From positions 1 to 40,241 of the forward strand of contig JADFKX010000002.1 of NCBI GenBank assembly GCA_022564695.1: a stretch of 40,241 bases of DNA. The letters are read 5' to 3'. The notes below the pieces were generated by a model, which worked only from the letters and a program-made list of their open reading frames with translations, made no database searches and was not told the DNA's origin. The position numbers and the translations under genes are program-made. Shown in pieces: positions 32,877 to 40,241 of the stretch (position 1 is the first letter of the stretch; every line of letters begins with the position of its first letter). This DNA comes from Chloroflexota bacterium (GTDB taxonomy: Bacteria; Chloroflexota; Dehalococcoidia; SM23-28-2; RBG-16-64-32).

Positions 32877-33941
32877 TTGTCCCTCAATCCGCTGAACGCC
32901 CTGTTAGGCATGTTTTCCCACGATGTGGCCATTGACCTGGGGACTGCCAACACCCTGGTGATGGTCAAGGGTCGCGGCATCGTCATCGACGAGCCGTCTG
33001 TGGTCGCCATCGATCGCACCAATAAGAAGATCCTGGCCATCGGTGCTGAGGCCAAGCGAATGGTCGGCCGCACCCCCTCCGATATCGTGGCCGTGCGGCC
33101 CCTCCGGGACGGCGTCATCTCCGACTTCGCCGTCACGGAGAAGATGCTACATTACTTCATCCGCTCCGTTCACGACCGTACCACCTTCGGGTTGCCGCGG
33201 CCTCGGGTGTCCGTAGGCATTCCTTCCGGCGTAACGGAGGTGGAGAAGCGGGCGGTTCACGACGCCGCCATCAACGCCGGCGCGCGCGTCGCCTACCTGG
33301 TGGAGGAGCCGATGGCCGCCGCAATCGGCGCTGGCCTGCCGATCATGGAGCCCGGAGGCTCCATGATCGTCGACATCGGGGGTGGCACCACCGAAGTCGC
33401 CGTGATCTCCATGGGCGGAATCGTCGTCTCCACCTCCATCCGCATAGCCGGCGACGATATGGACCAGGAGATCATCAGCTATGCGAGACAGGTACACAAC
33501 ATGCTCATCGGTGAGCGGACGTCTGAGGAGGTCAAGATCGAGGCCGGCTCCGCCTTCCCGCTGGAGCATGAGGTCTCCGTGGAGCTGAGGGGCCGCGACC
33601 TGGCCACCGGCCTGCCCAAGTCCGTCGAGGTAAGCAGCGTGGAGATCCGGGACGCTCTCTCGGGCTCCGTGGGCGCCATCGTGGACGCTGTGCGTCAGAC
33701 CATAGAGTCCACGCCGCCGGAGCTGGTGGCGGACATCATGAGTCGGGGAATCGTACTGGCCGGTGGCGGCGCCCTCCTCAGGGGGCTGGACCGCCGCCTG
33801 GCTCAGGAGACCCGGTTCCCGGTCTACGTGGGAGAGGACCCTCTCACCTGCGTGGTCCGCGGCGCCGGAGAGGTGTTGGAAGAGGCGGCGATCCTAAAGA
33901 AGGTGCAGGCGAGGCTCAATACGCGAAAGGCACCGCGCTAG
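32877..33941 (+). CDS. mreB: Rod-shape actin homologue MreB
   Basis: A 354-residue actin-fold ATPase that forms membrane-bound filaments guiding lateral wall synthesis. It has phosphate-1 motif VAIDLGTANTLV, connect-1/phosphate-2 region VDIGGGTTEVAVISMGG and adenosine motif GIVLAGGGALLRGLD. The start is TTG at 32877, set by the GGGAGG just upstream; the N-terminal LNPLNALLGMF helix is the membrane-binding element. It is the first gene of mreB-mreC-mreD-mrdA-rodA. Confidence 0.97.
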   Translation: MSLNPLNALLGMFSHDVAIDLGTANTLVMVKGRGIVIDEPSVVAIDRTNKKILAIGAEAKRMVGRTPSDIVAVRPLRDGVISDFAVTEKMLHYFIRSVHDRTTFGLPRPRVSVGIPSGVTEVEKRAVHDAAINAGARVAYLVEEPMAAAIGAGLPIMEPGGSMIVDIGGGTTEVAVISMGGIVVSTSIRIAGDDMDQEIISYARQVHNMLIGERTSEEVKIEAGSAFPLEHEVSVELRGRDLATGLPKSVEVSSVEIRDALSGSVGAIVDAVRQTIESTPPELVADIMSRGIVLAGGGALLRGLDRRLAQETRFPVYVGEDPLTCVVRGAGEVLEEAAILKKVQARLNTRKAPR

Positions 33942-33996
33942 ACGCCCACGCACAGCGCAGCCGGTGCGGGGTCGGGGTGGGTGAGGCCACTGAAAG

Positions 33997-34830
33997 ATGC
34001 GATTGCTCTGGTGGACGCTGGCGGTTATGAGCTTAAGCCTGTTCAGCATCCTCCTCTCCGAAAATCGCACCCTTGATCCGCTGCAGAACCTCTCCCTCAC
34101 CATCGCCGCCCCCATGGAGAACGGTCTCCGCGATATCGCCGATCCCATCTCAGGCTTCTTCCGGGGGATATTCAGCCGTGGCGACTTGGTGCGCGAGAAC
34201 GAGAGGTTGCGAGAGGAGCTGGAGCGCCTTCAGATTGAGACGGCCGCCACTGAGGATGCCCAGCGACGCCTGCAGGAGCTGGAGGAGGCGCTGGGGGTCA
34301 AGGAGAACCGCCCCGACGACGTGTTCGTAGTGGCGGACGTCATCGCGCAGGACCCCTCAGGCTTCAAGCGCGCCCTGGCCATCGACCGCGGCAGCAAGGA
34401 CGGCCTGGACGAAGGGATGGTGGTGCTGTCCAAGAGCGGCAGCCTGGTGGGCGTGGTATCCCTTGTATACGAAGAGTTCGCCTGGTTACGCCTGATCTCG
34501 GACCCTAACAACGCCGTGAACATCGCCGTACTTACCGGGGGCGAGGAGGGCTCCGAGGCGCGGGGAGTGGCGGTCGGCGACCTGCGCAGCAGGCTATCCC
34601 TGGAGATGCTGCCCACGGAGGCGCAGATACAGGAGGGCGATCTGGTCATCACGTCAGGCCTGGGCGGCAACTATCCGCGAACGCTTCTCCTGGGCAGCGT
34701 GACGTCCGTAGAGGAGAAGCCCCAAGCGCTGTCCAAGCGAGCTACGATGGAGCCCGCGGCGGACCTTTCGTCCCTGGATACGGTATTGATCATCACCAAC
34801 TTCCGGCCCGCCAGGCTAGAAGGCCCATGA
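33997..34830 (+). CDS. mreC: Rod-shape-determining protein MreC
   Basis: A 277-residue bitopic membrane protein with one N-terminal helix (about 5-21), a coiled coil (about 63-100, RENERLREELERLQIE) and a C-terminal double beta-barrel (DVIAQDPSGFKRALAIDRGSKDGLDEGMVV, VITSGLGGNYPRTLLLGSV). It activates PBP2 and RodA from the outer face of the membrane. It lies 55 bases after mreB and overlaps mreD at ATGA. Confidence 0.95.
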   Translation: MRLLWWTLAVMSLSLFSILLSENRTLDPLQNLSLTIAAPMENGLRDIADPISGFFRGIFSRGDLVRENERLREELERLQIETAATEDAQRRLQELEEALGVKENRPDDVFVVADVIAQDPSGFKRALAIDRGSKDGLDEGMVVLSKSGSLVGVVSLVYEEFAWLRLISDPNNAVNIAVLTGGEEGSEARGVAVGDLRSRLSLEMLPTEAQIQEGDLVITSGLGGNYPRTLLLGSVTSVEEKPQALSKRATMEPAADLSSLDTVLIITNFRPARLEGP

Positions 34831-35345
34831 AGTACGCCGTCGCTCTCGCCGGGTCGTTCCTGGTCGCTATCCTGGCTACTTCCGTGATGCCCTACGTGAA
34901 GGTGCTGGGAGTAGCTCCGGACCTGGTGCTCATCTTCGCCGTCTGCTGGGCGATGATCCGCGGTCAGGGGGAAGCGTTGGTCGTTGTGCCGATGGCCGGT
35001 CTCCTCCGCGACCTCACCACCAGCGATCCCGTAGGCACCTCCATGCTGGCGCTATCGCCCATCGTGCTGCTGGCGGTGATACGCGAGCTGCGTCCGGTTG
35101 AGAGCGATTTCCTGCCGACGCTGGCGGTTGTGGCGATAGCCAGCTTGGCCTACGCTGTAGTCAGCATGGCGGTGCTGACTGCAATTGGCGATGACGTACC
35201 GTGGGGTACCGGCATGCTGCGTGTTGCGCTCCCCTCTATGCTGGTGAACCCTCTGTTTACCGTGCTCATCTATTCACCCATGCGATGGCTGACCACGCGT
35301 CCCAAGAGAGAGAGCTTCGGCGTAGGTTCAGCGGTGCAACTCTAG
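34827..35345 (+). CDS. mreD: Rod-shape-determining protein MreD
   Basis: A 172-residue membrane protein with five or six helices. It includes APDLVLIFAVCWAMIRGQGEALVVVPMAGLLRDLTTSDPVGTSML, the loop typical of MreD. It links MreC to the wall-synthesis complex. The start overlaps the mreC stop by four bases (ATGA). The short cytoplasmic tail is basic. Confidence 0.9.
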   Translation: MKYAVALAGSFLVAILATSVMPYVKVLGVAPDLVLIFAVCWAMIRGQGEALVVVPMAGLLRDLTTSDPVGTSMLALSPIVLLAVIRELRPVESDFLPTLAVVAIASLAYAVVSMAVLTAIGDDVPWGTGMLRVALPSMLVNPLFTVLIYSPMRWLTTRPKRESFGVGSAVQL

Positions 35346-35351
35346 ACTGAT

Positions 35352-37262
35352 ATGGACCCGTACCTGAGACCGGACCGCCGAGAGCGAGCGCGCCAGCGCG
35401 ATAAGCCAGAGCCGCCGGGCCGCAACCAGCCGCTCTTAACTGCGCTGCGGGTGCTGGTCATTCTGCTCTTCGGCATCCTCATCGTCCAGCTGGTGCGGCT
35501 CCAGGTCATCGACAGCGACGACTACGCCCATCGGGCCGAGATCAACGCCCTGCGAGAGGTTCAGATTCCGGCGGCGCGCGGCCTCATCCTCGATCAGGAC
35601 GGACGACCGCTGGTTATGAACACCGCCCGCTACTCCGCGGCCATCTTGCCCGGAGACCTCCCCGATCGGGGAGAGGTGGGAGTGTATCGCCAGATGGAGA
35701 GGGTTACCGGCGTGCCCCTGGATGAGGTCGAGCGGATGGTGCTGGCCGGGATCGAGACCAACGGCGCCTACAATCCCGTGGTCATCAAGCCGGATATCGA
35801 CGAGGAAACGGCGCTAACCCTGCGTGAGCTGGAGCCGGCCACTCCCGGCCTCAAGCTACTCGTGGAGCCGACTCGAGAGTATCTTGCGGCGCCCTACCTC
35901 TCACACGTCCTGGGCTACGTAGGCCCTATCTCACAGGATGAGTACGATGAGCTAAGAGACCAGGGCTACCTGTTTCAGGACTACACCGGCAAATCCGGCG
36001 TGGAGTTCACCTACGAATCCCTTCTTCGCGGCCAGCCCGGGAAGAAGCTGATAGAAGTGGACGCGCTCGGGCGCGAGCTGAAAGTCATCTCGGAGCGGCG
36101 GCCCCTGGACGGATCTAACCTCGTCCTCACCATCGATCTTGACCTCCAGAAGATGGTGCAGGAAACGCTGCAGGAGTTCACGGCGGAGGGCGACAACGCG
36201 GCGGCGATAGTGATGGACATTGACAGCGGTGACATTCTGGCCATGGTCTCCCTGCCGGGCTTCGATAACAACGCGTTCTCCGGCCCTCTCAGCAACGAAG
36301 ACCTGGCCGCCATTGTCGATGCGCCCGGAAAGCCCCTGGTGAACCACGCCCTCGCCGAAAGATACCCGCCCGGCAGCACCTTCAAGACGATCGTCGGAGC
36401 GGCCGCCCTTCAGGAAGGGATCGCCTACACCGGCACCACCATCACCAGCCGCGGCTACATTACTGTTGAGAACGAGTACGACCCCAACGTGGTGACTCCG
36501 TTCTACGACTGGTCCGCCCTGGGCCCCCTGGACTTCTACGACGGCATCGCCATGTCCTCCAACGTCTACTTCTACTACCTCGCCGGCGGCAAGGCGGACG
36601 AGGGGTTCCCCGGCCTGGGCGAGGCCCGCGTCGCGAAGTACGCGCGTGCCTTTGGCCTGGGCGCGCCGACAGGTATCGACCTGCCCGGTGAGTCGGCTGG
36701 TCTGGTGCCGGACGCGCAGTGGAAGGAGGAAACGTTCGGCGACAGCTGGTTCCTGGGCGACACGTACAACTTCGGCATCGGCCAGGGCTATCTGTCGGCT
36801 ACTCCGTTGCAGATCATTACCGCCGTCTCAGCCATAGGCAACGGCGGCAAAGTTGTCAGGCCACACCTGCTGCGGGAGGTGCAGGACAGCCACGGCAACG
36901 TTCTACAGCGATTCGAAAAGAGCGTGAGAAGCATTGTGCCGGTGGAGCCGGAGTACCTCCACATCGTGAAAGAGGCGATGCACGAATCCGTAACCAGGGG
37001 AGTGGCCCAGGGAGCGGCCGTGCCGGGCCTGGAAGTGGCCGGTAAGACGGGAACGGCGGAATTCGGCCCGGCGCGCCCAGGATCACAGGAGACTCACGGC
37101 TGGTTTGTGGGGTTTGCTCCCTACGATGAGCCTGAGATCGCCGTGGTGGTTTTCCTCCAGCGCGGCAGTGGCGGCAGCGACGCCGCCCCAGCGGGCAGCA
37201 AGATACTGGACTACTACTTCAACGGGCCTCACCTGGCGCAGAAGCTGGAGGAAGGCGAGTAG
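35352..37262 (+). CDS. mrdA: Penicillin-binding protein 2 (elongation transpeptidase)
   Basis: A 636-residue class B PBP that cross-links peptidoglycan during lateral growth. An N-terminal Arg-rich cytoplasmic segment is followed by one membrane helix (about 30-52) and a dimerisation domain with REVQIPAARGLILDQDGRPL. The transpeptidase domain has catalytic S342 in STFK (342-345), SSN (402-404) and KTG (565-567), all intact, so beta-lactam binding is expected. It starts 6 bases after mreD and overlaps the rodA start by one base. Confidence 0.97.
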   Translation: MDPYLRPDRRERARQRDKPEPPGRNQPLLTALRVLVILLFGILIVQLVRLQVIDSDDYAHRAEINALREVQIPAARGLILDQDGRPLVMNTARYSAAILPGDLPDRGEVGVYRQMERVTGVPLDEVERMVLAGIETNGAYNPVVIKPDIDEETALTLRELEPATPGLKLLVEPTREYLAAPYLSHVLGYVGPISQDEYDELRDQGYLFQDYTGKSGVEFTYESLLRGQPGKKLIEVDALGRELKVISERRPLDGSNLVLTIDLDLQKMVQETLQEFTAEGDNAAAIVMDIDSGDILAMVSLPGFDNNAFSGPLSNEDLAAIVDAPGKPLVNHALAERYPPGSTFKTIVGAAALQEGIAYTGTTITSRGYITVENEYDPNVVTPFYDWSALGPLDFYDGIAMSSNVYFYYLAGGKADEGFPGLGEARVAKYARAFGLGAPTGIDLPGESAGLVPDAQWKEETFGDSWFLGDTYNFGIGQGYLSATPLQIITAVSAIGNGGKVVRPHLLREVQDSHGNVLQRFEKSVRSIVPVEPEYLHIVKEAMHESVTRGVAQGAAVPGLEVAGKTGTAEFGPARPGSQETHGWFVGFAPYDEPEIAVVVFLQRGSGGSDAAPAGSKILDYYFNGPHLAQKLEEGE

Positions 37263-38374
37263 TGGAGCGCCACGCCTTCCGCCACTTCGACTACGGGCTG
37301 TTGTTGCTGGCCGGAGTGCTGGTGACCTACGGCGGTCTACTCATCTATAGCGCCTCGCTCACCGCCTATCCAGACGGCATCGCCGGGCTCAGCCACCCCG
37401 TTGTCAAGCAAGCGATGTTCGCGGTGTTTGGGTTGATGATGATGGCGATCATCGCCTGGATGGACTACCGCGTGTTCGGACAGATGGCGCCGGCGCTGTA
37501 CGCCCTGGCTATCCTTATACTGGTGGCGGTGTTGTTCCTGGGCGAGAGCACCTTCGGCTCGCGTCGCTGGATAACCGTGGGCGGCACGCAGATACAGGCC
37601 TCAGAGGTCGCCAAGCTGCTCATGATCATCTCCCTCGCCCACTTCCTGGCCGACCGACAGCGTCAGATCACACGCGTGCGGGTCTTTCTGACTTCGTTGG
37701 CGCTGGCGGTGCTGCCGGCGGCGCTGGTCATGGCGGAGCCGGACATGGGCACGGCCATCATCTTCGGCACCATCTGGGTGGGGATGGTGATAATGTCTGG
37801 TGCGCGGGTGCAGCATGTACTCATCCTGATCGGCTTTCTCCTGGCGGCCATACCGTTCGCCGCCCTTGCCGTACTCGGTGACTATCAGCGCGATCGTATC
37901 GCCCTTTTCTTCAACCCCAACTCTGATCCCCTCGGCGGTGGCTTTAACATCCTCCAGGGCGAGATCAGCGTCGGCTCCGGCGGCATCTTCGGCAAGGGGC
38001 TGACGAACGGCAGCCAGACGCAGCTCGACTTCCTGCAAACGCCGGCGACGGACTACATCTTCAGCGTGTTGGGAGAGGAGCTGGGGCTCATTGGCGCCCT
38101 GGTACTACTGGCGTTGTTTACGGCGCTGCTGTTCCGAACGATTCGGGTGGCCAGCCTGGCGCGGGATCAGTTCGGGCGGCTGCTGGCGACGGGGATCGCC
38201 ATCATGATCCTGTTCCAGGTGTTCATCAACATCGCGGTGAACATCAGGCTGCTGCCGGTGACCGGCATTCCCCTGCCGTTCGTGAGCCAGGGCGGCAGCT
38301 CCCTGATAATGCTGTTCGTCGCCCTGGGCCTCCTCCAGAGCGTGCTCATACGCCACCGCCAGCTCGAGTTCTAG
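37262..38374 (+). CDS. rodA: Peptidoglycan glycosyltransferase RodA
   Basis: A 370-residue SEDS-family polytopic membrane enzyme (about ten helices) that polymerises lipid II in partnership with PBP2. It has GSRRWITVGGTQIQASEVAKLLMI, LVMAEPDMGTAIIF, GEISVGSGGIFGKGLTNGSQTQLDFLQTPATDYIFSVLGEELG (containing the conserved loop acid) and TGIPLPFVSQGGSSL. The start is a GTG sharing its first base with the mrdA stop (TAGTG). It is last in the shape operon. Confidence 0.97.
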   Translation: MERHAFRHFDYGLLLLAGVLVTYGGLLIYSASLTAYPDGIAGLSHPVVKQAMFAVFGLMMMAIIAWMDYRVFGQMAPALYALAILILVAVLFLGESTFGSRRWITVGGTQIQASEVAKLLMIISLAHFLADRQRQITRVRVFLTSLALAVLPAALVMAEPDMGTAIIFGTIWVGMVIMSGARVQHVLILIGFLLAAIPFAALAVLGDYQRDRIALFFNPNSDPLGGGFNILQGEISVGSGGIFGKGLTNGSQTQLDFLQTPATDYIFSVLGEELGLIGALVLLALFTALLFRTIRVASLARDQFGRLLATGIAIMILFQVFINIAVNIRLLPVTGIPLPFVSQGGSSLIMLFVALGLLQSVLIRHRQLEF

Positions 38375-38397
38375 CTGCCGCCTCGGCGCCTCTCATC

Positions 38398-38824
38398 CTA
38401 CTCCGCCTCGTAGCGAGGCGAGGCGGTCACGCCCCACTGGCGCCAGTCGTAGATGCGCAGGGCCAGCGTCAGACGCGGCTCCCAGCCTATCGGTTTGTAC
38501 TGGGGGAAACTTCTCGCGGATCATCGCCCAGGCGCGGTCCCGCTCCTCGCCCATCGCCTCCTCCATCGTGCAGCGGAGGAGCACGCCCTTCAGACGGCTC
38601 CAGTCGTCGTCATATTCGTCGATGAGGACGGCGATGCGGGCATTCTCCCGGAGCGCCTCAGCCGTAGCGTAGCGGCTACCGATGTCCACGTACACCGTGG
38701 ACTCGCTGTCGAACACGGGACAGACGGGGATAACGTGGGGCTCGCCGCCGGGCCGCACACTAGCGATGCGGCAGACACGGGCGGCCGCGACGAACTCCCT
38801 GACGGGCTCCGGCATCGGCTCCAT
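38398..38824 (-). CDS. Pyridoxamine 5'-phosphate oxidase-family protein, apparent frameshift
   Basis: A split-barrel flavin-binding (PPOX) family protein. The first ~100 residues read well (FVAAARVCRIASVRPGGEPHVIPVCPVFD, YVDIGSRYATAEALRENARIAVLIDEYDDDW). At a run of five C (plus strand GGGGG, 38502-38506) the frame is lost. The open frame then gives a family-unlike tail and stops at 38393. Reading one base fewer restores EKFPQYKPIGWEPRLTLALR then IYDWRQWGVTASPRY, ending at TAG 38398-38400, exactly as in relatives. This is either a homopolymer sequencing error or a recent frameshift. The ATG overlaps the radA stop (TGATG). The substrate is unknown. Confidence 0.8.
38404..38420 (-). terminator. 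Hairpin at the 3' end of the PPOX gene
   Basis: Perfect inverted repeat CGCCTCG-TAG-CGAGGCG within the last codons of the PPOX gene, close to the convergent rodA end. No T-run is visible; it may serve both genes. Confidence 0.35.
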
Positions 38825-40200
38825 CAGCCCAACCCTAGCTTGATTGCATCCCGCAGAGTGGCAGCGGGGAGCAGCTCCAGCTTCGTCTTAGGCCGCGAGC
38901 CACGCCCGGCTGGGCCGGCCAGTGCCACCTGCGGTAGCAGGCAACGTCGGAAACCCAGCCGCTCAGCCTCCAACAGCCGACGCTCCAGCTGTGCCAGCGA
39001 GCGCAGCTCGCCTGAGAGACCCACCTCGCCCAGAGCCACCATGTCCGCAGGCACGGGCTTATCGCGATGACTGGAGACGATCGCCAGCGCCAGACCCAGG
39101 TCGGTCGCCGGTTCGTGTACACGCAGGCCGCCCACCACAGAGGCGATGATGTCCTGCCCGGCGAGGGAGAGACCCACACGCCGGGTGAGAACGGCGGCGA
39201 TCAGGAGCAGACGGTTGAAGTCCAGGCCGTTGACGGTGCGCCGCGGCGTTGGCATGGCGGTGGGGCTGGTTAGCGCTTGCACCTCCACCAGCAGCGGCCG
39301 GCTCCCCTCCAAAGTCGGCACGATTATCGAGCCCACGGCGCCGCTGGCGCGCTCCGCGATGAACGCCTGCGAGGGGTTATCCACGCTGGTCATCCCTTCG
39401 CTGGTCATCTCAAACACGCCCACCTCGTCGATGGAACCGAAACGGTTCTTCACCGAACGCAGCAGCCGGTAGTTGCTGAACCGCTCACCCTCCAGGTAGA
39501 GCACGACGTCCACTATGTGCTCCAGCAGCCGCGGCCCGGCGATATCGCCCCCCTTGGTGACGTGCCCAACGATGAACGTCGGCACGCCCGTCCCCTTGGC
39601 CCAGCGCATCAGATCCATCGTGCACTGGCGGAGCTGCACGATACTCCCCGGCGCCTGCGGGGCGCTCCCCGTATACACCGTCTGAATCGAATCGACGATA
39701 AGCAGGCCGGGCGAAAGCGATTCCGCCTCCCGCAGGGCGATGTCCAGATTCGTCTCCGTGATGACGAACAGCCCGTCGCCAGCAACACCCAGACGGGCGG
39801 CACGCAGCTTGATCTGTCGGGCCGACTCCTCGCCCGATAGGTAGAGGACACTGCGACCAGCGGCGGCCAGGGAGGCCACCTGCAGCAGGAGAGTGGACTT
39901 GCCGATGCCGGGGTCGCCGCCGATGAGCGCCAGCGAGCCGGGCACGGCGCCCCCGCCCAGCACGCGGTCGAACTCCGGCAGCCCGAAGACCAGCCGCGGC
40001 TCCTCCTCCTGCGGCAGACGTGAGAGCTCCTGGGGAGGGGCCGCAGCAGCAGCGGCGACGCCCGGCCTCTGGTCCGCTGCCTGTTCAACGAAGCTGTTCC
40101 AGGAGGAGCAGTCAGGGCAGCGGCCCAGCCATTTCGGGGTCTCGTAGCCGCACTCCTGGCAGGCGAAGACCGTGCGCGGGGGCTTGCGGGCGGTGGTCAT
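38824..40200 (-). CDS. radA: DNA repair protein RadA (Sms)
   Basis: A 458-residue RecA-like helicase that drives branch migration in recombination. The N-terminal zinc finger has C14, C17, C28 and C31. Walker A is GGDPGIGKST (about 94-103). The RadA-specific KNRFG motif follows near 250 (SVKNRFGSIDEVGVFEM), and the C-terminus is the Lon-like domain (LDFNRLLLIAAVLTRRVGL, ALGEVGLSGELRSL). An Ala-rich spacer (49-54) lies after the zinc finger. The ATG at 40200 has no clear ribosome site. Confidence 0.98.
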   Translation of the reverse strand: MTTARKPPRTVFACQECGYETPKWLGRCPDCSSWNSFVEQAADQRPGVAAAAAAPPQELSRLPQEEEPRLVFGLPEFDRVLGGGAVPGSLALIGGDPGIGKSTLLLQVASLAAAGRSVLYLSGEESARQIKLRAARLGVAGDGLFVITETNLDIALREAESLSPGLLIVDSIQTVYTGSAPQAPGSIVQLRQCTMDLMRWAKGTGVPTFIVGHVTKGGDIAGPRLLEHIVDVVLYLEGERFSNYRLLRSVKNRFGSIDEVGVFEMTSEGMTSVDNPSQAFIAERASGAVGSIIVPTLEGSRPLLVEVQALTSPTAMPTPRRTVNGLDFNRLLLIAAVLTRRVGLSLAGQDIIASVVGGLRVHEPATDLGLALAIVSSHRDKPVPADMVALGEVGLSGELRSLAQLERRLLEAERLGFRRCLLPQVALAGPAGRGSRPKTKLELLPAATLRDAIKLGLG

Positions 40201-40212
40201 GGGCTCGCGGCT

Positions 40213-40241
40213 ATTATGACAGACGGAGAGAAAAGCGCCAA
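40213..40241 (-). promoter_or_regulatory. radA promoter
   Basis: On the minus strand TTGGCG (40236-40241) and CATAAT (40213-40218) lie 17 bases apart. The expected transcription start is only about 5 bases before the ATG, so the message would be nearly leaderless, in agreement with the absent ribosome site. The window ends at this -35. Confidence 0.45.

Overview
This is a high-GC bacterial window, almost entirely coding, with about 41 genes. The organism is most likely a member of the Chloroflexota, perhaps Dehalococcoidia-like. That is an inference from the gene mix: a translin-family protein, tandem FmdB zinc ribbons, rpmE next to a DUF1385 membrane protein, several acyl-CoA dehydrogenases, Thr/Pro-rich lipoproteins, and a Bacillus-like LexA-box candidate before uvrA. 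No rRNA, tRNA, CRISPR array or insertion sequence was found.

Layout. 1-1155 is a reading frame cut by the window edge. It joins the C-terminal ATPase domain of a RACo-like corrinoid-activation protein to a TdeIII-like restriction-endonuclease domain. A beta-CASP metallo-beta-lactamase (RNase J-like) follows at 1241-2866. On the minus strand, 2919-7711 holds a 7Fe-type ferredoxin, a protein of unknown function, a lower-GC gene with a TIR/deoxyribosyltransferase-like domain, and uvrA. 7856-9041 encodes an FKBP lipoprotein and a Thr/Pro-rich lipoprotein. 9192-15162 is one long minus-strand run, in transcription order: subtilase with a WxAIK-repeat tail, HD-GYP membrane protein, its truncated membrane paralogue, Cas4-like Fe-S nuclease, two FmdB zinc ribbons, translin-family protein.

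15631-18038 holds a divergent phosphotransferase and acyl-CoA dehydrogenase pair. 18045-20100 (minus) is rnhB, a phosphotriesterase-family hydrolase and yraN. 20180-24649 (plus) is a tautomerase, ftsH, then rplU-rpmA-rpmE and DUF1385. 24666-29809 (minus) is an acetyltransferase and a histidine cluster (hisH, hisA, hisF, hisI) split by an acyl-CoA dehydrogenase and a TauE-type transporter. 29926-32738 (plus) is ligA with a secreted thermonuclease lipoprotein. 32877-38374 is the complete rod-shape operon mreB-mreC-mreD-mrdA-rodA. 38398-40200 (minus) is radA followed by an apparently frameshifted PPOX-family gene.

The core genes serve DNA repair (uvrA, ligA, radA, rnhB), translation, membrane protein quality control, histidine synthesis and rod-shaped wall growth. 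The most unusual items are the RACo/TdeIII junction, the nuclease-zinc ribbon-translin operon, the TIR-like gene inserted behind uvrA, the non-AUG start of rplU, and the subtilase tail repeats.
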